From positions 1 through 18,818 of the forward strand of contig JAJFHI010000037.1 in the NCBI GenBank assembly GCA_021775715.1: a DNA stretch of 18,818 nucleotides. Direction: 5' to 3'. This DNA is from Hyphomicrobiaceae bacterium. GTDB lineage: Bacteria > Pseudomonadota > Alphaproteobacteria > Rhizobiales > Hyphomicrobiaceae. The first letter of the stretch is position 1; each line of letters begins with the position of its first letter. Made by a program: the position numbers and the translations under genes. The notes beneath the pieces were generated by a model that was not told where the DNA came from, ran no database searches, and saw only the letters and a list, made by a program, of their open reading frames with translations. Shown here piece by piece: positions 1-7,518 of this stretch.

Positions 1-785
1 ACCTGCTCGGCGGCGACACTTGCCGCTACCAGGTGACTTGTCTGAGGATCATCGTTGAGGCCTTCAAAACGCCGCGCCATCCACGCAGGCATTGAAGCGC
101 CAGTTTTAGAAGCAAAGCCTGAAACCTGTTTGTAGTTATGGATCGGCACAATGCCCGGCATGATCGGTACCCAGATACCGGCTGCGCGCACCCGTTCGAC
201 AAACTGCAGATAGTGAGCGTTATCGAACACAAATTGCGTGATGATGCGGTCGGCACCGGCGTCGACCTTGCGTTTTAGGTTGTCGATATCAACCTGAACG
301 GAGCCGCTCTCTGGATGAAGCTCGGGATAACCGGCAACAGAAATTTCAAAATCACCGACATCTTTAAGACCCGCAATGAGTTCGGCGGCATTGGCATACC
401 CACCTGGTGTCGGCTCGTACACCGTGCCAACGCCTGCTGCCGGATCGCCACGCAACGCCACGATGTGGCGGACGCCGGCATCCCAATAGCCCTGCGCCAC
501 AGCCTTCACGTCATCGCGGCTGGCATCAACACATGTCAGGTGCGCTGCAGGACGTAAATCAGTGTCCTTGGCAATGCGCTGCACAGTGGTGTGCGTGCGC
601 TCTCGCGTCGAGCCTCCTGCACCATAGGTTACGGAAACAAAGCTCGGGCTCAGCGGCTCCAGCCGTTTCACAGCATCCCAGAGCTTCCGCTCCATCGCCT
701 CATTCTTCGGTGGGAAAAATTCGAACGAGACATCAATCTCGCCGGACCCTAATAGGCGGCTTTTGCGCTGTGTTGTCTCGGTCAT
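1..785 (-). CDS. metF: 5,10-methylenetetrahydrofolate reductase (partial, C-terminus off window)
   Basis: Flavoenzyme that reduces 5,10-methylene-THF to 5-methyl-THF, the methyl donor for methionine synthesis; cytoplasmic. The visible 261 codons show the MetF N-terminal signature FEFFPPK at residues 21-27 (Glu22 matches the catalytic Glu of the family), then VTYGAGGSTR (52-61), HLTC (82-85) and ALRGD (110-114, flavin-binding region). MetF is usually about 290-305 residues, so roughly the last 35-45 are beyond base 1. The start is the ATG at 785-783, which overlaps the upstream regulator's TGA as ATGA. A strong AGGAG lies 8 bases before it, inside the regulator gene, so translation is probably coupled. 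It should be co-transcribed from the promoter at 1851-1878. Confidence 0.95.
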   Translation of the reverse strand, partial: MTETTQRKSRLLGSGEIDVSFEFFPPKNEAMERKLWDAVKRLEPLSPSFVSVTYGAGGSTRERTHTTVQRIAKDTDLRPAAHLTCVDASRDDVKAVAQGYWDAGVRHIVALRGDPAAGVGTVYEPTPGGYANAAELIAGLKDVGDFEISVAGYPELHPESGSVQVDIDNLKRKVDAGADRIITQFVFDNAHYLQFVERVRAAGIWVPIMPGIVPIHNYKQVSGFASKTGASMPAWMARRFEGLNDDPQTSHLVAASVAAEQ

Positions 786-1810
786 TGCGGTGTCTCCTCA
801 AGCAGGCCCGTCTTGCCGCTTTCTTGATTGCCTTTGCTGGCGCCGGCTCGGGCGGCCAACCAAATTGAAACTGTCAGTTTTTCCGGATCAGTGACGTCGT
901 CCGGTTTGAGCTGGGTGTTGCCCTGCGGTTGTAATCCGGCGTCGTTAAGCCATTGCGCGACAAGATTGGTCGGGAAGCCAAGCCGGTCGTGCGCCTGGTC
1001 GTCACGCAGGACTTCCAGGTCATGCGGTGCAAAGTCAACGATCAATAACTTGCCACCAGGCGCCAGCACACGGGCGGCTTCCTGGATGGCTTTTTGTGGT
1101 TCCGCCAAGTAGTGCAACACCTGATGCATGACCACAGCATCGGCAACACCGTCGTCGACTGCCAGATTATAGATATCGCCATGACGCACTTGTGCACGGG
1201 TCAAGCCAAGCGTAGCAAGCTTACTGCGGGCATATGCCAACATCGCGTGGTTCGCATCAATACCAAGCCCCTGCGCATAGGTGTCTGCAAACAGGTCAAG
1301 CGTGCGCCCGGTACCAGTACCAAGATCGATCAGCAGGTTGAAGGGACCTGATCCGAGGCTGTTACGCATCGCCACTTCGACGTCTCGTTCTGCGATGTGC
1401 AGAGCGCGAATGCGATCCCATTCACCGGCGTGATCTTCAAAATAGCGCTGCGCGTTGGTTTCGCGCTCTCGCTTAAGCGTCTCGGCACGATCGCGGTCGC
1501 GGCTCAAGACGGGATCATCAATCGACACCGTTTCGATGAGTTGTCGGGCCAGTCGTCCGCCGATCATTTGATCGGATACAAAGAAATAGACCCAACTACC
1601 TTCACGGAAACGCTCGATCAGCCCCGCCTCGGTCAACAGCTTCAAATGGCGGCTCAAGCGTGGCTGGCTTTGACCCAGAATATTGGTGAGGTCTTTGACA
1701 TTGAGTTCACCTGATATCAGCAACATGAGAATACGCAGACGCGTTGGCTCGGCGGCAGCTTTGAGCGCCATCACCAAGTCTTCTGCTCGCAAAGTCTCGT
1801 TTGCAGCCAC
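782..1810 (-). CDS. ArsR-family regulator fused to SAM-dependent methyltransferase domain (SahR-like)
   Basis: 342 residues. Residues about 10-80 form an ArsR-type winged helix (AEPTRLRIL, then LGQSQPRLSRHLKLL as recognition helix, then a GSWVYFFV wing). Residues about 120-300 are a class I SAM-binding fold, with motif I DLGTGTGR at 162-169 and an acidic post-I segment GIDANHAML. The Cys box of metal-sensing ArsR proteins (ELCVC) is replaced by ELNVKDL, so it is not a metal sensor by that site. Known: ArsR-family SahR proteins control methionine-cycle genes in Proteobacteria in response to S-adenosylhomocysteine. Inferred: this protein senses SAH or SAM and represses itself and metF. The start is the GTG at 1810 with AGGAG six bases upstream; the ATG at 1812 is in another frame. 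The stop overlaps metF. Confidence 0.88.
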   Translation of the reverse strand: MAANETLRAEDLVMALKAAAEPTRLRILMLLISGELNVKDLTNILGQSQPRLSRHLKLLTEAGLIERFREGSWVYFFVSDQMIGGRLARQLIETVSIDDPVLSRDRDRAETLKRERETNAQRYFEDHAGEWDRIRALHIAERDVEVAMRNSLGSGPFNLLIDLGTGTGRTLDLFADTYAQGLGIDANHAMLAYARSKLATLGLTRAQVRHGDIYNLAVDDGVADAVVMHQVLHYLAEPQKAIQEAARVLAPGGKLLIVDFAPHDLEVLRDDQAHDRLGFPTNLVAQWLNDAGLQPQGNTQLKPDDVTDPEKLTVSIWLAARAGASKGNQESGKTGLLEETPQ

Positions 1811-1850
1811 ATTGAACTCCTATGCCTCGATGGAGGCCATTGCTGAGGAA

Positions 1851-1872
1851 GATATAAAGATATCTTTATGTC
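1851..1872. promoter_or_regulatory. Operator palindrome, probably for the SahR-like regulator
   Basis: A 16-base perfect palindrome ATAAAGATATCTTTAT occupies 1854-1869. It extends to 22 bases (1851-1872) with one mismatched pair (1853/1870). It lies between the -35 and -10 boxes and 44 bases before the start of the ArsR-type gene. AT-rich palindromes with an AAAGATATCTTT core are what one expects for this regulator class. Binding here would block RNA polymerase, so autorepression is inferred. Confidence 0.7.
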
Positions 1873-1878
1873 TGTCAA
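1851..1878 (-). promoter_or_regulatory. Sigma70-like promoter of the regulator-metF operon
   Basis: On the minus strand a perfect -35 box TTGACA (1878-1873) is followed after 16 bases by TATATC (1856-1851), matching four of six -10 positions; ATATCT at 17-base spacing is an alternative. The transcript would begin roughly 30-35 bases before the GTG start. The operator palindrome sits in the spacer. Confidence 0.6.
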
Positions 1879-2028
1879 CAGGAGTTGGATATGCTTTCCA
1901 CGACTCCTGGAGTGGCCGCCCAAAATCGCGACGTTGTTCAAGAGCGTCGGCATGGTTAGCGAGCGGTTAACCGAGATCCGATAGCGTTGCGTCCATCTGA
2001 TTTTCTAACTTTGAGAGATGTATTCGCG

Positions 2029-2634
2029 ATGCGCATTGCGACGATCAAGACGATTTCAGCCGACCGCCCGCTAACAGACCTCCCCGTAACCTTGATCCAA
2101 CGTAGCTCACAGTGGTCGATGGTCGCCGATAGCATCTTCCTCGCGGTTGCAGGACTGGCATTCGCACTACCCGCCGGCTTGTTTGCCGCCGAAGCGGCCG
2201 CCGCACCGTTCGAGACACAAACCGCGATTGTTGCCCAGCCCGTACCCGCTGCATTGACCCTGATCGGCTTATCCATGTTGCTGGTGCCCGTCGTTTTTCT
2301 CATTCGGCGCATTTTGACGGGTTTCGGCGGCACTCGCCATGTAACGTTGACTGATACCAATATTTCCGTGACAGACCAGTCACTTGGGAGGCCACTGACG
2401 TGGACGGCACCTCTCACCACGTTCAGAGGTGTGACGCATCACGTGCGCACCAACCTGTCACACACACGCCACGAGCTGATCCTCGTTCATCCAAACCCCA
2501 AGCGCTCCTTGCTGCTGAGCATCGCCGACAAGGTGACAGACCGTGAAGTTTCCAAACTGTCCCAGCGCCTGGCAATGCCCGTTCTTCCAGCATCGTGTCT
2601 CTATCGCCTTCCCGGAATGTCTACTGCGAACTAG
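2029..2634 (+). CDS. Hypothetical inner-membrane protein with two transmembrane segments
   Basis: 201 residues from the ATG at 2029 (MRIATIKTIS). An in-frame TTG at 1987 would add 14 residues, but neither start has a strong Shine-Dalgarno. Two hydrophobic stretches stand out: SIFLAVAGLAFALPAGLFAA near residues 40-60 and LTLIGLSMLLVPVVFLI near 77-95, the second ended by RRIL. The roughly 100-residue C-terminal part alternates short beta-like strands (HVTLTDTNISVTD, LTTFRGVTHHV, ELILVHP) in a pattern like small PH-like membrane-associated domains; that is a guess from pattern. It is transcribed divergently from the regulator-metF operon, with about 220 bases between. No function can be assigned. 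Confidence 0.65.
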   Translation: MRIATIKTISADRPLTDLPVTLIQRSSQWSMVADSIFLAVAGLAFALPAGLFAAEAAAAPFETQTAIVAQPVPAALTLIGLSMLLVPVVFLIRRILTGFGGTRHVTLTDTNISVTDQSLGRPLTWTAPLTTFRGVTHHVRTNLSHTRHELILVHPNPKRSLLLSIADKVTDREVSKLSQRLAMPVLPASCLYRLPGMSTAN

Positions 2635-2935
2635 ACGTCTCCCCGCGCTCGCCAGTTTTTGTCGAAATTTATGGCATGCGAAACATTTCACGAATTTCGG
2701 TTGTCGAAACATCACTTTCTGTGAGTTTGCCACCGAGTTGCCATGGACGGCCTGCTAGTGTCCGCCGTGGCGCTTTGACCATAGCGCGCCACAGATCAAT
2801 CCGGGGGCGCTCAATAGGCTCCAAATTTGATTGTGAATACGCTAACCATGGCCCAATGGCGAACTGCGTCGTAATATTTCGAACAGCACGTCAGTAGTCG
2901 TCTCGATTTGACTTTAGTCCGGAGCTCTCCCGCCC
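2635..2935. other. Intergenic region, no recognised feature
   Basis: Between the two-TM protein and the MlaC-like gene. I see no hairpin with a T-run, no repeat copy and no coding frame that looks real. The promoter of the downstream gene is presumably here, but no convincing -35/-10 pair is visible. Confidence 0.4.
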
Positions 2936-3544
2936 ATGTTTCATGTTGCAGAATTTTTTTCCCGGTTTCACGCCCGCGCGCTCACTCAGGCCGCAATGTT
3001 ACCAGCCCTGGTGCTCGCAATTGTTGTTGGCGCAACGGCGCCAGTGTCTGCAGAAGCACCCGCACGTTACATGCAGCGCGTCGCCAAGGAACTTCAGTCG
3101 GCCGCACGTTCCGGTGGCCAAGCTGCGTTCCAAAGGGTCATTCGCAAACACGCTGATTATCCAGATCTCGGGCTCTACTCACTTGGTAGCTATCGTGGAC
3201 GTTTGAAGAGTTCAGACCGTAGCTCATACTACTCCGGCATGATCAAGTTCATTGCCCGCTACGCCGCCAACGAAGCGCCCAAGTATCCGCTCGCCAGCGC
3301 CGTTGTCACCGGTCAGACCGGAGAGACAAAACGTGGCGCCTATGTCGGCAGCGTAATCACATTGAGAAACGGCACGCAGTACGATGTGCGTTGGTTGCTC
3401 GTGCGTCGTCGTAGTGGCTGGAAAGTTCGTGATGCCGAAGTCGTTGGTTTCTGGATGAGCCCGTTTCTGAAGGATCTCTTCGAGAAATACATCGGTGAGA
3501 ACGGCGGCAATCCGAAAGCTCTGGTTTACGCGCTTACTCAATAG
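2936..3544 (+). CDS. MlaC/Ttg2D-like periplasmic phospholipid-binding protein
   Basis: 202 residues, the usual length for this family. The N-terminus carries a signal peptide: a long basic n-region, a core MLPALVLAIVVGATA and a cleavage site after PVSA, about residue 39. The mature part has the MlaC order of features: an alpha-helical N-terminal half (FQRVIRKHADYPDLGLYSLGSYRGRL near 64-89, then YYSGMIKFIARY), followed by strands with ITLRNGTQYDVRWLLVRRRSGWKVRDAEVVGFWMS (near 141-175). MlaC proteins shuttle phospholipids between the outer-membrane and inner-membrane Mla complexes. No mlaA, mlaD, mlaE or mlaF is in the window, so this is an orphan copy and its partner is unknown. The start at 2936 has GGAG 11 bases upstream; an internal Met at residue 21 would leave a shorter but still functional signal peptide. 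Confidence 0.8.
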   Translation: MFHVAEFFSRFHARALTQAAMLPALVLAIVVGATAPVSAEAPARYMQRVAKELQSAARSGGQAAFQRVIRKHADYPDLGLYSLGSYRGRLKSSDRSSYYSGMIKFIARYAANEAPKYPLASAVVTGQTGETKRGAYVGSVITLRNGTQYDVRWLLVRRRSGWKVRDAEVVGFWMSPFLKDLFEKYIGENGGNPKALVYALTQ

Positions 3545-3574
3545 TCTGCGATACCCATTAGCATTCGAAGCAAG

Positions 3575-3603
3575 AAAAGGCCCGCATTCTGTGCGGGCCT
3601 TTT
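3575..3603. terminator. Bidirectional intrinsic terminator
   Basis: A perfect 12-base-pair stem (3575-3586 with 3592-3603, core GGCCCGCA/TGCGGGCC) closes a TTCTG loop and carries T-rich tracts on both strands. It lies 30 bases after the MlaC-like stop and 45 bases beyond the stop of the convergent gene at 3648, so it can serve both. Confidence 0.9.
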
Positions 3604-3647
3604 GTTTTGTTCGCCAATCGATCGCCTGGGACAGCCGCGATTGTTTT

Positions 3648-4412
3648 TCACTCCTCAGACGCAGACTTACTCTTGATGCTGCTTTCTGTGTCGGCAACAG
3701 ACGTCGCCCAGGTGACGTTACTCATGCGATGCGTGGCGCCAAGTCGGAGCATTTGATCGGAATACCGCTTCAATGAGGCTGTAAACGTAATCGGTTTGGT
3801 CTCAATACGCAAAAGCTTGTCGATCGGTCCCAGGCTTTCGTCCAGCTTCGTCTCCAGACTTATACGCAGCTTGTAATCCCCTCTGTCAGTCACGACCTTC
3901 GTGTCGGGTTCAGACTTCGCATAGAATAAAATCGTGCCGGTATAGTTGCCGCGTCCCGCAATAGATAAAGGCGCATAAGGCTCCTTCGGTCGGTGTGCGC
4001 GATCAAAACTTCGGTTCTGCTGATTAAAGCGGTCTGGAGGGGCAAAGAAATCACTCTCGACGAAATACGCACTGTAGAAATTTTTTGCGCTGCCGTCCGG
4101 GCCGACCACGTCCAGACTGATGCCAAGCACTGCACCATCCCGTGCGCCGTGGTTGGCAATCGTCAACGGAACGGCAAACGTTTCATAGTTGGTGGCCCGT
4201 TCGCGGCCGTAGTGCACGACGGGAGAAACGTAGAACTGAAGGTCGGGTTGTTTCAGTACACTGTGATAGAGGCTGATGGCCGAAAAGATCAGCGCCACGC
4301 CGGATGCAATCGCCGTAATCAGTCCGCCACGGGATGCGTGAGCGGCGGCATTGCTGTGAACAATCTCGTTCGTCGCCGCGGTGAGGTCCGACCGCTTATT
4401 CCAGAAACGCAA
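3648..4412 (-). CDS. Hypothetical single-pass membrane protein
   Basis: 254 residues. A short cytoplasmic N-terminus with basic residues is followed by one transmembrane helix (LITAIASGVALIFSAISLYH, about 31-50). The rest is a soluble region, probably periplasmic, with beta-rich character (FAVPLTIANHGARDGAVLGISLDV, GRGNYTGTILFYAK, DYKLRISLETK). The NHGARDGAVLGISLDV segment resembles the conserved turn of immunoglobulin-like 'independent of membrane' domains, but I cannot name a family. The start is a TTG at 4412 preceded by GGGGGGAAG at good spacing; no in-frame ATG or GTG lies close upstream. It converges on the MlaC-like gene and shares its terminator. Confidence 0.65.
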   Translation of the reverse strand: MRFWNKRSDLTAATNEIVHSNAAAHASRGGLITAIASGVALIFSAISLYHSVLKQPDLQFYVSPVVHYGRERATNYETFAVPLTIANHGARDGAVLGISLDVVGPDGSAKNFYSAYFVESDFFAPPDRFNQQNRSFDRAHRPKEPYAPLSIAGRGNYTGTILFYAKSEPDTKVVTDRGDYKLRISLETKLDESLGPIDKLLRIETKPITFTASLKRYSDQMLRLGATHRMSNVTWATSVADTESSIKSKSASEE

Positions 4413-5081
4413 GGCACTTCCCCCCGGAAATAACTGTATTGTTAGACTAATGAGACAAACAAGCGAGAAAATGTTGGCTTTGCAATGACGTTATTCGCAA
4501 ACAACCGAACGCACACGCTCAAGCTGAAATCACGAACGTGGAGGCACGCGGCCGCGTCTTCTCATGCATCAGGTTGGCCGGATTTCGCATTGCACCCGGA
4601 GCGATTACAGGCCTCGCGCCAAGTTCGCACGCGTTGTGTCCAAAACGATGATAGTCGCAGCTGGCTAATTCGTTGAGGCGGGAAAAGAAGTCAAGCTGAC
4701 GATGGCACCCGAAGATCTCGAGAAGCTGCCATTGGCAATACAGCAGGGCTAGTGCTCCACTGAACCACACTTGTTTTCGAAATTGGCTCAGAGGTTGTCG
4801 GTTTCATCCGGCAGCCTCTGGTCCTGTGAATTGATGATCTCATAAAAACTTTGTTTAACACAACGCATGCGCAAAACAATGACGGCATAAGAAGGGTTTC
4901 CGATATTTCCCGGACATAGTTCTGTTTTGTTCTTGGAAGCACGCGCGCGGCGACGCCGAAGTCTTCACAAGCGTGTGTTTTGTCGCATGAAATCAAATGC
5001 TTTGCATTCAAAACGGCTAGTCTCTGATAGTTTGTTGAGGATCACGCTTTTTATGTTCCAGGTTATGAGAAAGGACACGCT
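4413..5081. other. 669-base gene-poor region
   Basis: No convincing gene. One plus-strand frame (about 4519-4752) stays open apart from an in-frame TAA and ends with protein-like codons (GKEVKLTMAPEDLEKLPLAIQQG, then TAG at 4750). This might be a decayed gene, but I do not recognise it. The promoter of the gene at 5082 must lie near the end. AAAGGA at 5070-5075 is that gene's ribosome-binding site. Confidence 0.35.
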
Positions 5082-5438
5082 ATGCATGTGAGGACAAAGC
5101 TAGCGTCAGTCGCAATCGCAACAGCGTTGTTTGCGCTGCCTGCTGCGGCCCCTGCACAGGCCGCCGCATCGGCGCCCGCAGCAGCCGCTGCCGGCAAAGC
5201 AAATGTGGGAACGCCCGCGGCTGAGCCGGTGCACTACCGTCGCTACAAACGCTACAGAGGTTCGCGGCATTACAAACGCCGTCATTTTAGACGTCGCCAT
5301 TACAGACGCGGTCACTACAGACGTCGGTTCTATCCTGGCCGTTACGGGTACCGCCGCCACTACTACCCACGCTATTACGGCCGTGGCTACTATCCGCGCT
5401 ACCGCCGCCGTGGCATCTATCTGCGCCTTCACTACTAG
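5082..5438 (+). CDS. Secreted Arg/Tyr/His-rich basic protein
   Basis: 118 residues. Residues 1-28 are a classical signal peptide (MHVRTKLASVAIATALFALPAAAPAQA). Next comes an Ala-rich linker to about residue 48. The last 70 residues are a low-complexity block of RRHYRR, RGHYRRRFYPGRYGY and RYYGRGYYPRYRR units, almost entirely Arg, Tyr, His, Gly and Pro. Short Tyr/Arg-rich exported proteins of this sort occur widely in Rhizobiales with no established function; cell-wall, outer-membrane or nucleic-acid association is possible from the charge alone. The start is supported by AAGGA eight bases upstream. A strong terminator follows 25 bases after the stop, so this is a single-gene transcript. Confidence 0.75.
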   Translation: MHVRTKLASVAIATALFALPAAAPAQAAASAPAAAAAGKANVGTPAAEPVHYRRYKRYRGSRHYKRRHFRRRHYRRGHYRRRFYPGRYGYRRHYYPRYYGRGYYPRYRRRGIYLRLHY

Positions 5439-5463
5439 GCCGCGCTAACAATTCGAATTGCAG

Positions 5464-5492
5464 AAGGCCGCTTGGAAATTCCAAGCGGCCTT
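5464..5492 (+). terminator. Intrinsic terminator of the Arg/Tyr-rich gene
   Basis: A 14-base inverted repeat (5464-5477 with 5479-5492, core GGCCGCTTGG/CCAAGCGGCC) is followed by six T residues on the plus strand. The minus-strand T-tract is poor, and ettA ends 200 bases away, so it mainly serves the upstream plus-strand gene. Confidence 0.88.
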
Positions 5493-5532
5493 TTTTGTTT
5501 ATTGGAGTGTGTTGCGGCAACGATGCCCCCGC

Positions 5533-5568
5533 CTAGAGCGTTTCCGCCGCTGGTGGACTGGAATCTAG
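5533..5568. repeat. Degenerate AGAGCGTTTCC-type palindromic intergenic repeat
   Basis: CTAGAGCGTTTCC at 5533-5545 pairs with GGAATCTAG at 5560-5568 if the GCGT is bulged out (CTAGA-TTCC/GGAA-TCTAG). Its opening words match the palindromic repeats that are abundant between genes in many Rhizobiales. It is a single, worn copy between the terminator and ettA. Confidence 0.4.
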
Positions 5569-5690
5569 TTTTGACTGGGCTCCAGGCATTTGTTTCGTGT
5601 CGGTTTAACAGCTTTCGTTGTAAGCAACCGCGCTCAAGTAGCGGAGCGGTAGCGCATCATCTTTCCGCTTCCAATTCGACCTGCGAGAAT

Positions 5691-7346
5691 CTAGCGCTCG
5701 AACTTCTTGTATTTGATACGGTGCGGTTCTGCGGCCTGGTCGCCGAGGCGGCTTTTTTTATCTTCTTCGTAGGCCTGGAAGTTGCCTTCAAACCATTCGA
5801 CGTGGCTGTCGCCCTCAAAGGCCAATATGTGCGTTGCCAAACGGTCGAGGAAGAAACGGTCGTGACTGATAACGACAGCGCAACCGGCAAAATCTTCCAA
5901 CGCAGCTTCCAATGCTGACAGGGTCTCGGTATCGAGATCGTTGGTCGGCTCGTCGAGTAGAAGCAGGTTGGCGTCCTGCTTCAGCAACTTGGCCAGATGC
6001 ACGCGGTTGCGTTCACCACCCGACAACATGCCGACTTTCTTTTGTTGATCCGTGCCCTTGAAGTTGAACCAACCGCAGTAGGCGCGACTTGGCACTTCGC
6101 GTTTACCAAGCAGGATCTGATCAACGCCGCCGGAAATCTCTTCCCAGACTGTTTTGTTGTCTTCGAGGTGATCGCGCGATTGGTCGACATAGGACAGCGC
6201 AACAGTCTCTCCGAGTTTGATGGTGCCGGAATCAGGCGTCTCCTGACCGGTGATCATCTTGAACAGTGTCGTTTTACCGGCGCCGTTCGGGCCAATCACA
6301 CCAACGATGCCGCCGGGCGGCAGATTGAATGACAGATCGTCAACCAGCAACTTGTCGCCAAACGCCTTCGTGAGATTATCGGCTTCAACGACCACACCGC
6401 CGAGACGTGGCCCAGGTGACAGCTGGATCGTGGCACGGCCGGTCTGTTCGCGGCCAGCCTCTTCTGCCAATTTTTCATAAGCCGAAATACGCGCCTTTGA
6501 TTTGGCCTGACGCGCTTTCGGACTGGAGCGGATCCATTCAAGTTCGCGTTTCAGGGCGCGCTGTTTGGAATCTTCCTGACCTTTTTCAGTTTCAAGGCGT
6601 TTCGCCTTCTGCTCCAGCCAGCCCGAATAGTTGCCGTGATACGGAACCCCTTCACCGCGGTCGAGCTCCAATGTCCACTCTGTGATATTATCCAGGAAAT
6701 AGCGGTCGTGCGTCACGAGGATGACGCAACCGGCGTACTCTTTCAGGTAGCGTTCGAGCCACGCAACACTCTCGGCATCAAGGTGGTTAGTCGGCTCGTC
6801 CAACAGCAGAATATCAGGTTTCGACAACAACAACTTGGTAATTGCGACACGGCGGCGTTCGCCACCGGAGAGGTTTTCGACACTCGCATCACTGGGCGGA
6901 CATCTGAGCGCTTCCAATGCGACTTCGACTTGAGAATCGAGATCCCAAAGGTCTTGCGCATCAATCTTGTCTTGTAACTCGGCCATCTCATCGGCTGTCT
7001 CTTCAGAGTAATTTGAGGCCAATTCATTGTAGCGATCGACGAGGGCTTTTTTCTCAGCGACACCCTCCATAGCGTTGCCAAGAACGTCCTTCGATGGGTC
7101 CAGCTCAGGTTCCTGTGACAGGTAGCCAACCCTGATGCCCTCAGCGGGCCAAGCCTCCCCGACGAAGTCATCGATTGTACCGGCCATGATCTTGAGTAGT
7201 GTCGATTTACCGGCGCCGTTGAGACCGACCACACCGATTTTCGCGCCCGGTATAAAGGATAGCGAAATATTTTTGAGAACCGTCTTGCCTCCAGGGTAGG
7301 TCTTGGAGAGCTTGCTCATGTGATAGACGTATTGTGGGTTCGCCAT
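5691..7346 (-). CDS. ettA: Energy-dependent translational throttle protein EttA (ABC-F ATPase)
   Basis: 551 residues, the normal EttA length (about 555). It has two ABC cassettes and no membrane domain. First cassette: Walker A GLNGAGKST (41-49), signature LSGGE (159-163), Walker B ILLLDEP (179-185), His213. Second: GPNGAGKTT (352-360), LSGGE (441-445), LLLLDEP (461-467), His495. Between them lies the basic P-site tRNA-interaction linker with SSPKARQAKSKAR (274-286). The arm insertion in the first cassette (about 95-140) and the opening YVYHMSKLSKTYPGGKTVLKNISLSF are typical of EttA rather than Uup or RbbA. EttA binds the ribosomal E site and gates entry into elongation according to the ATP/ADP ratio. 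The start ATG at 7346 has GAGG nine bases upstream. Divergent from the DsbA-like gene. Confidence 0.95.
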   Translation of the reverse strand: MANPQYVYHMSKLSKTYPGGKTVLKNISLSFIPGAKIGVVGLNGAGKSTLLKIMAGTIDDFVGEAWPAEGIRVGYLSQEPELDPSKDVLGNAMEGVAEKKALVDRYNELASNYSEETADEMAELQDKIDAQDLWDLDSQVEVALEALRCPPSDASVENLSGGERRRVAITKLLLSKPDILLLDEPTNHLDAESVAWLERYLKEYAGCVILVTHDRYFLDNITEWTLELDRGEGVPYHGNYSGWLEQKAKRLETEKGQEDSKQRALKRELEWIRSSPKARQAKSKARISAYEKLAEEAGREQTGRATIQLSPGPRLGGVVVEADNLTKAFGDKLLVDDLSFNLPPGGIVGVIGPNGAGKTTLFKMITGQETPDSGTIKLGETVALSYVDQSRDHLEDNKTVWEEISGGVDQILLGKREVPSRAYCGWFNFKGTDQQKKVGMLSGGERNRVHLAKLLKQDANLLLLDEPTNDLDTETLSALEAALEDFAGCAVVISHDRFFLDRLATHILAFEGDSHVEWFEGNFQAYEEDKKSRLGDQAAEPHRIKYKKFER

Positions 7347-7518
7347 TCGGGGCGCCTCTCTATGAGTTTTAGGTGTGGGAGTGATCCACGCGCTCGCTGA
7401 TAGACGCTCGCACGATCACACCCTGGAAATAAAAGGATTGGCGCGCGTTGTAGCCGGTTCTGGCCTCAGGCTCAATAACGCGGTATCAGCCTAATGTTGA
7501 TTATAGAGGTGAGAGACC

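Noticed and set aside
407..868. 153-codon plus-strand frame antisense to metF
   Set aside because: Arg/Ser/Pro-rich shadow of the metF coding strand with no start signals.
4519..4752. Possible decayed gene in the 4413-5081 gap, ending with the codons GKEVKLTMAPEDLEKLPLAIQQG
   Set aside because: There is an in-frame TAA just before this part, no start or ribosome-binding site, and no family I recognise. The opposite strand is equally open, so composition alone may explain it.
5472..5918. 148-codon plus-strand frame overlapping the 3' end of ettA
   Set aside because: It is antisense to the conserved second ABC cassette of ettA and begins inside the terminator of the previous gene.
7380..7430. 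GCTGATAGACGCTC upstream of ettA, similar to GCTGATAGGCGCTC in the dispersed repeat
   Set aside because: A 14-base match with one mismatch and no flanking similarity; expected by chance given the length of the repeat and the window.
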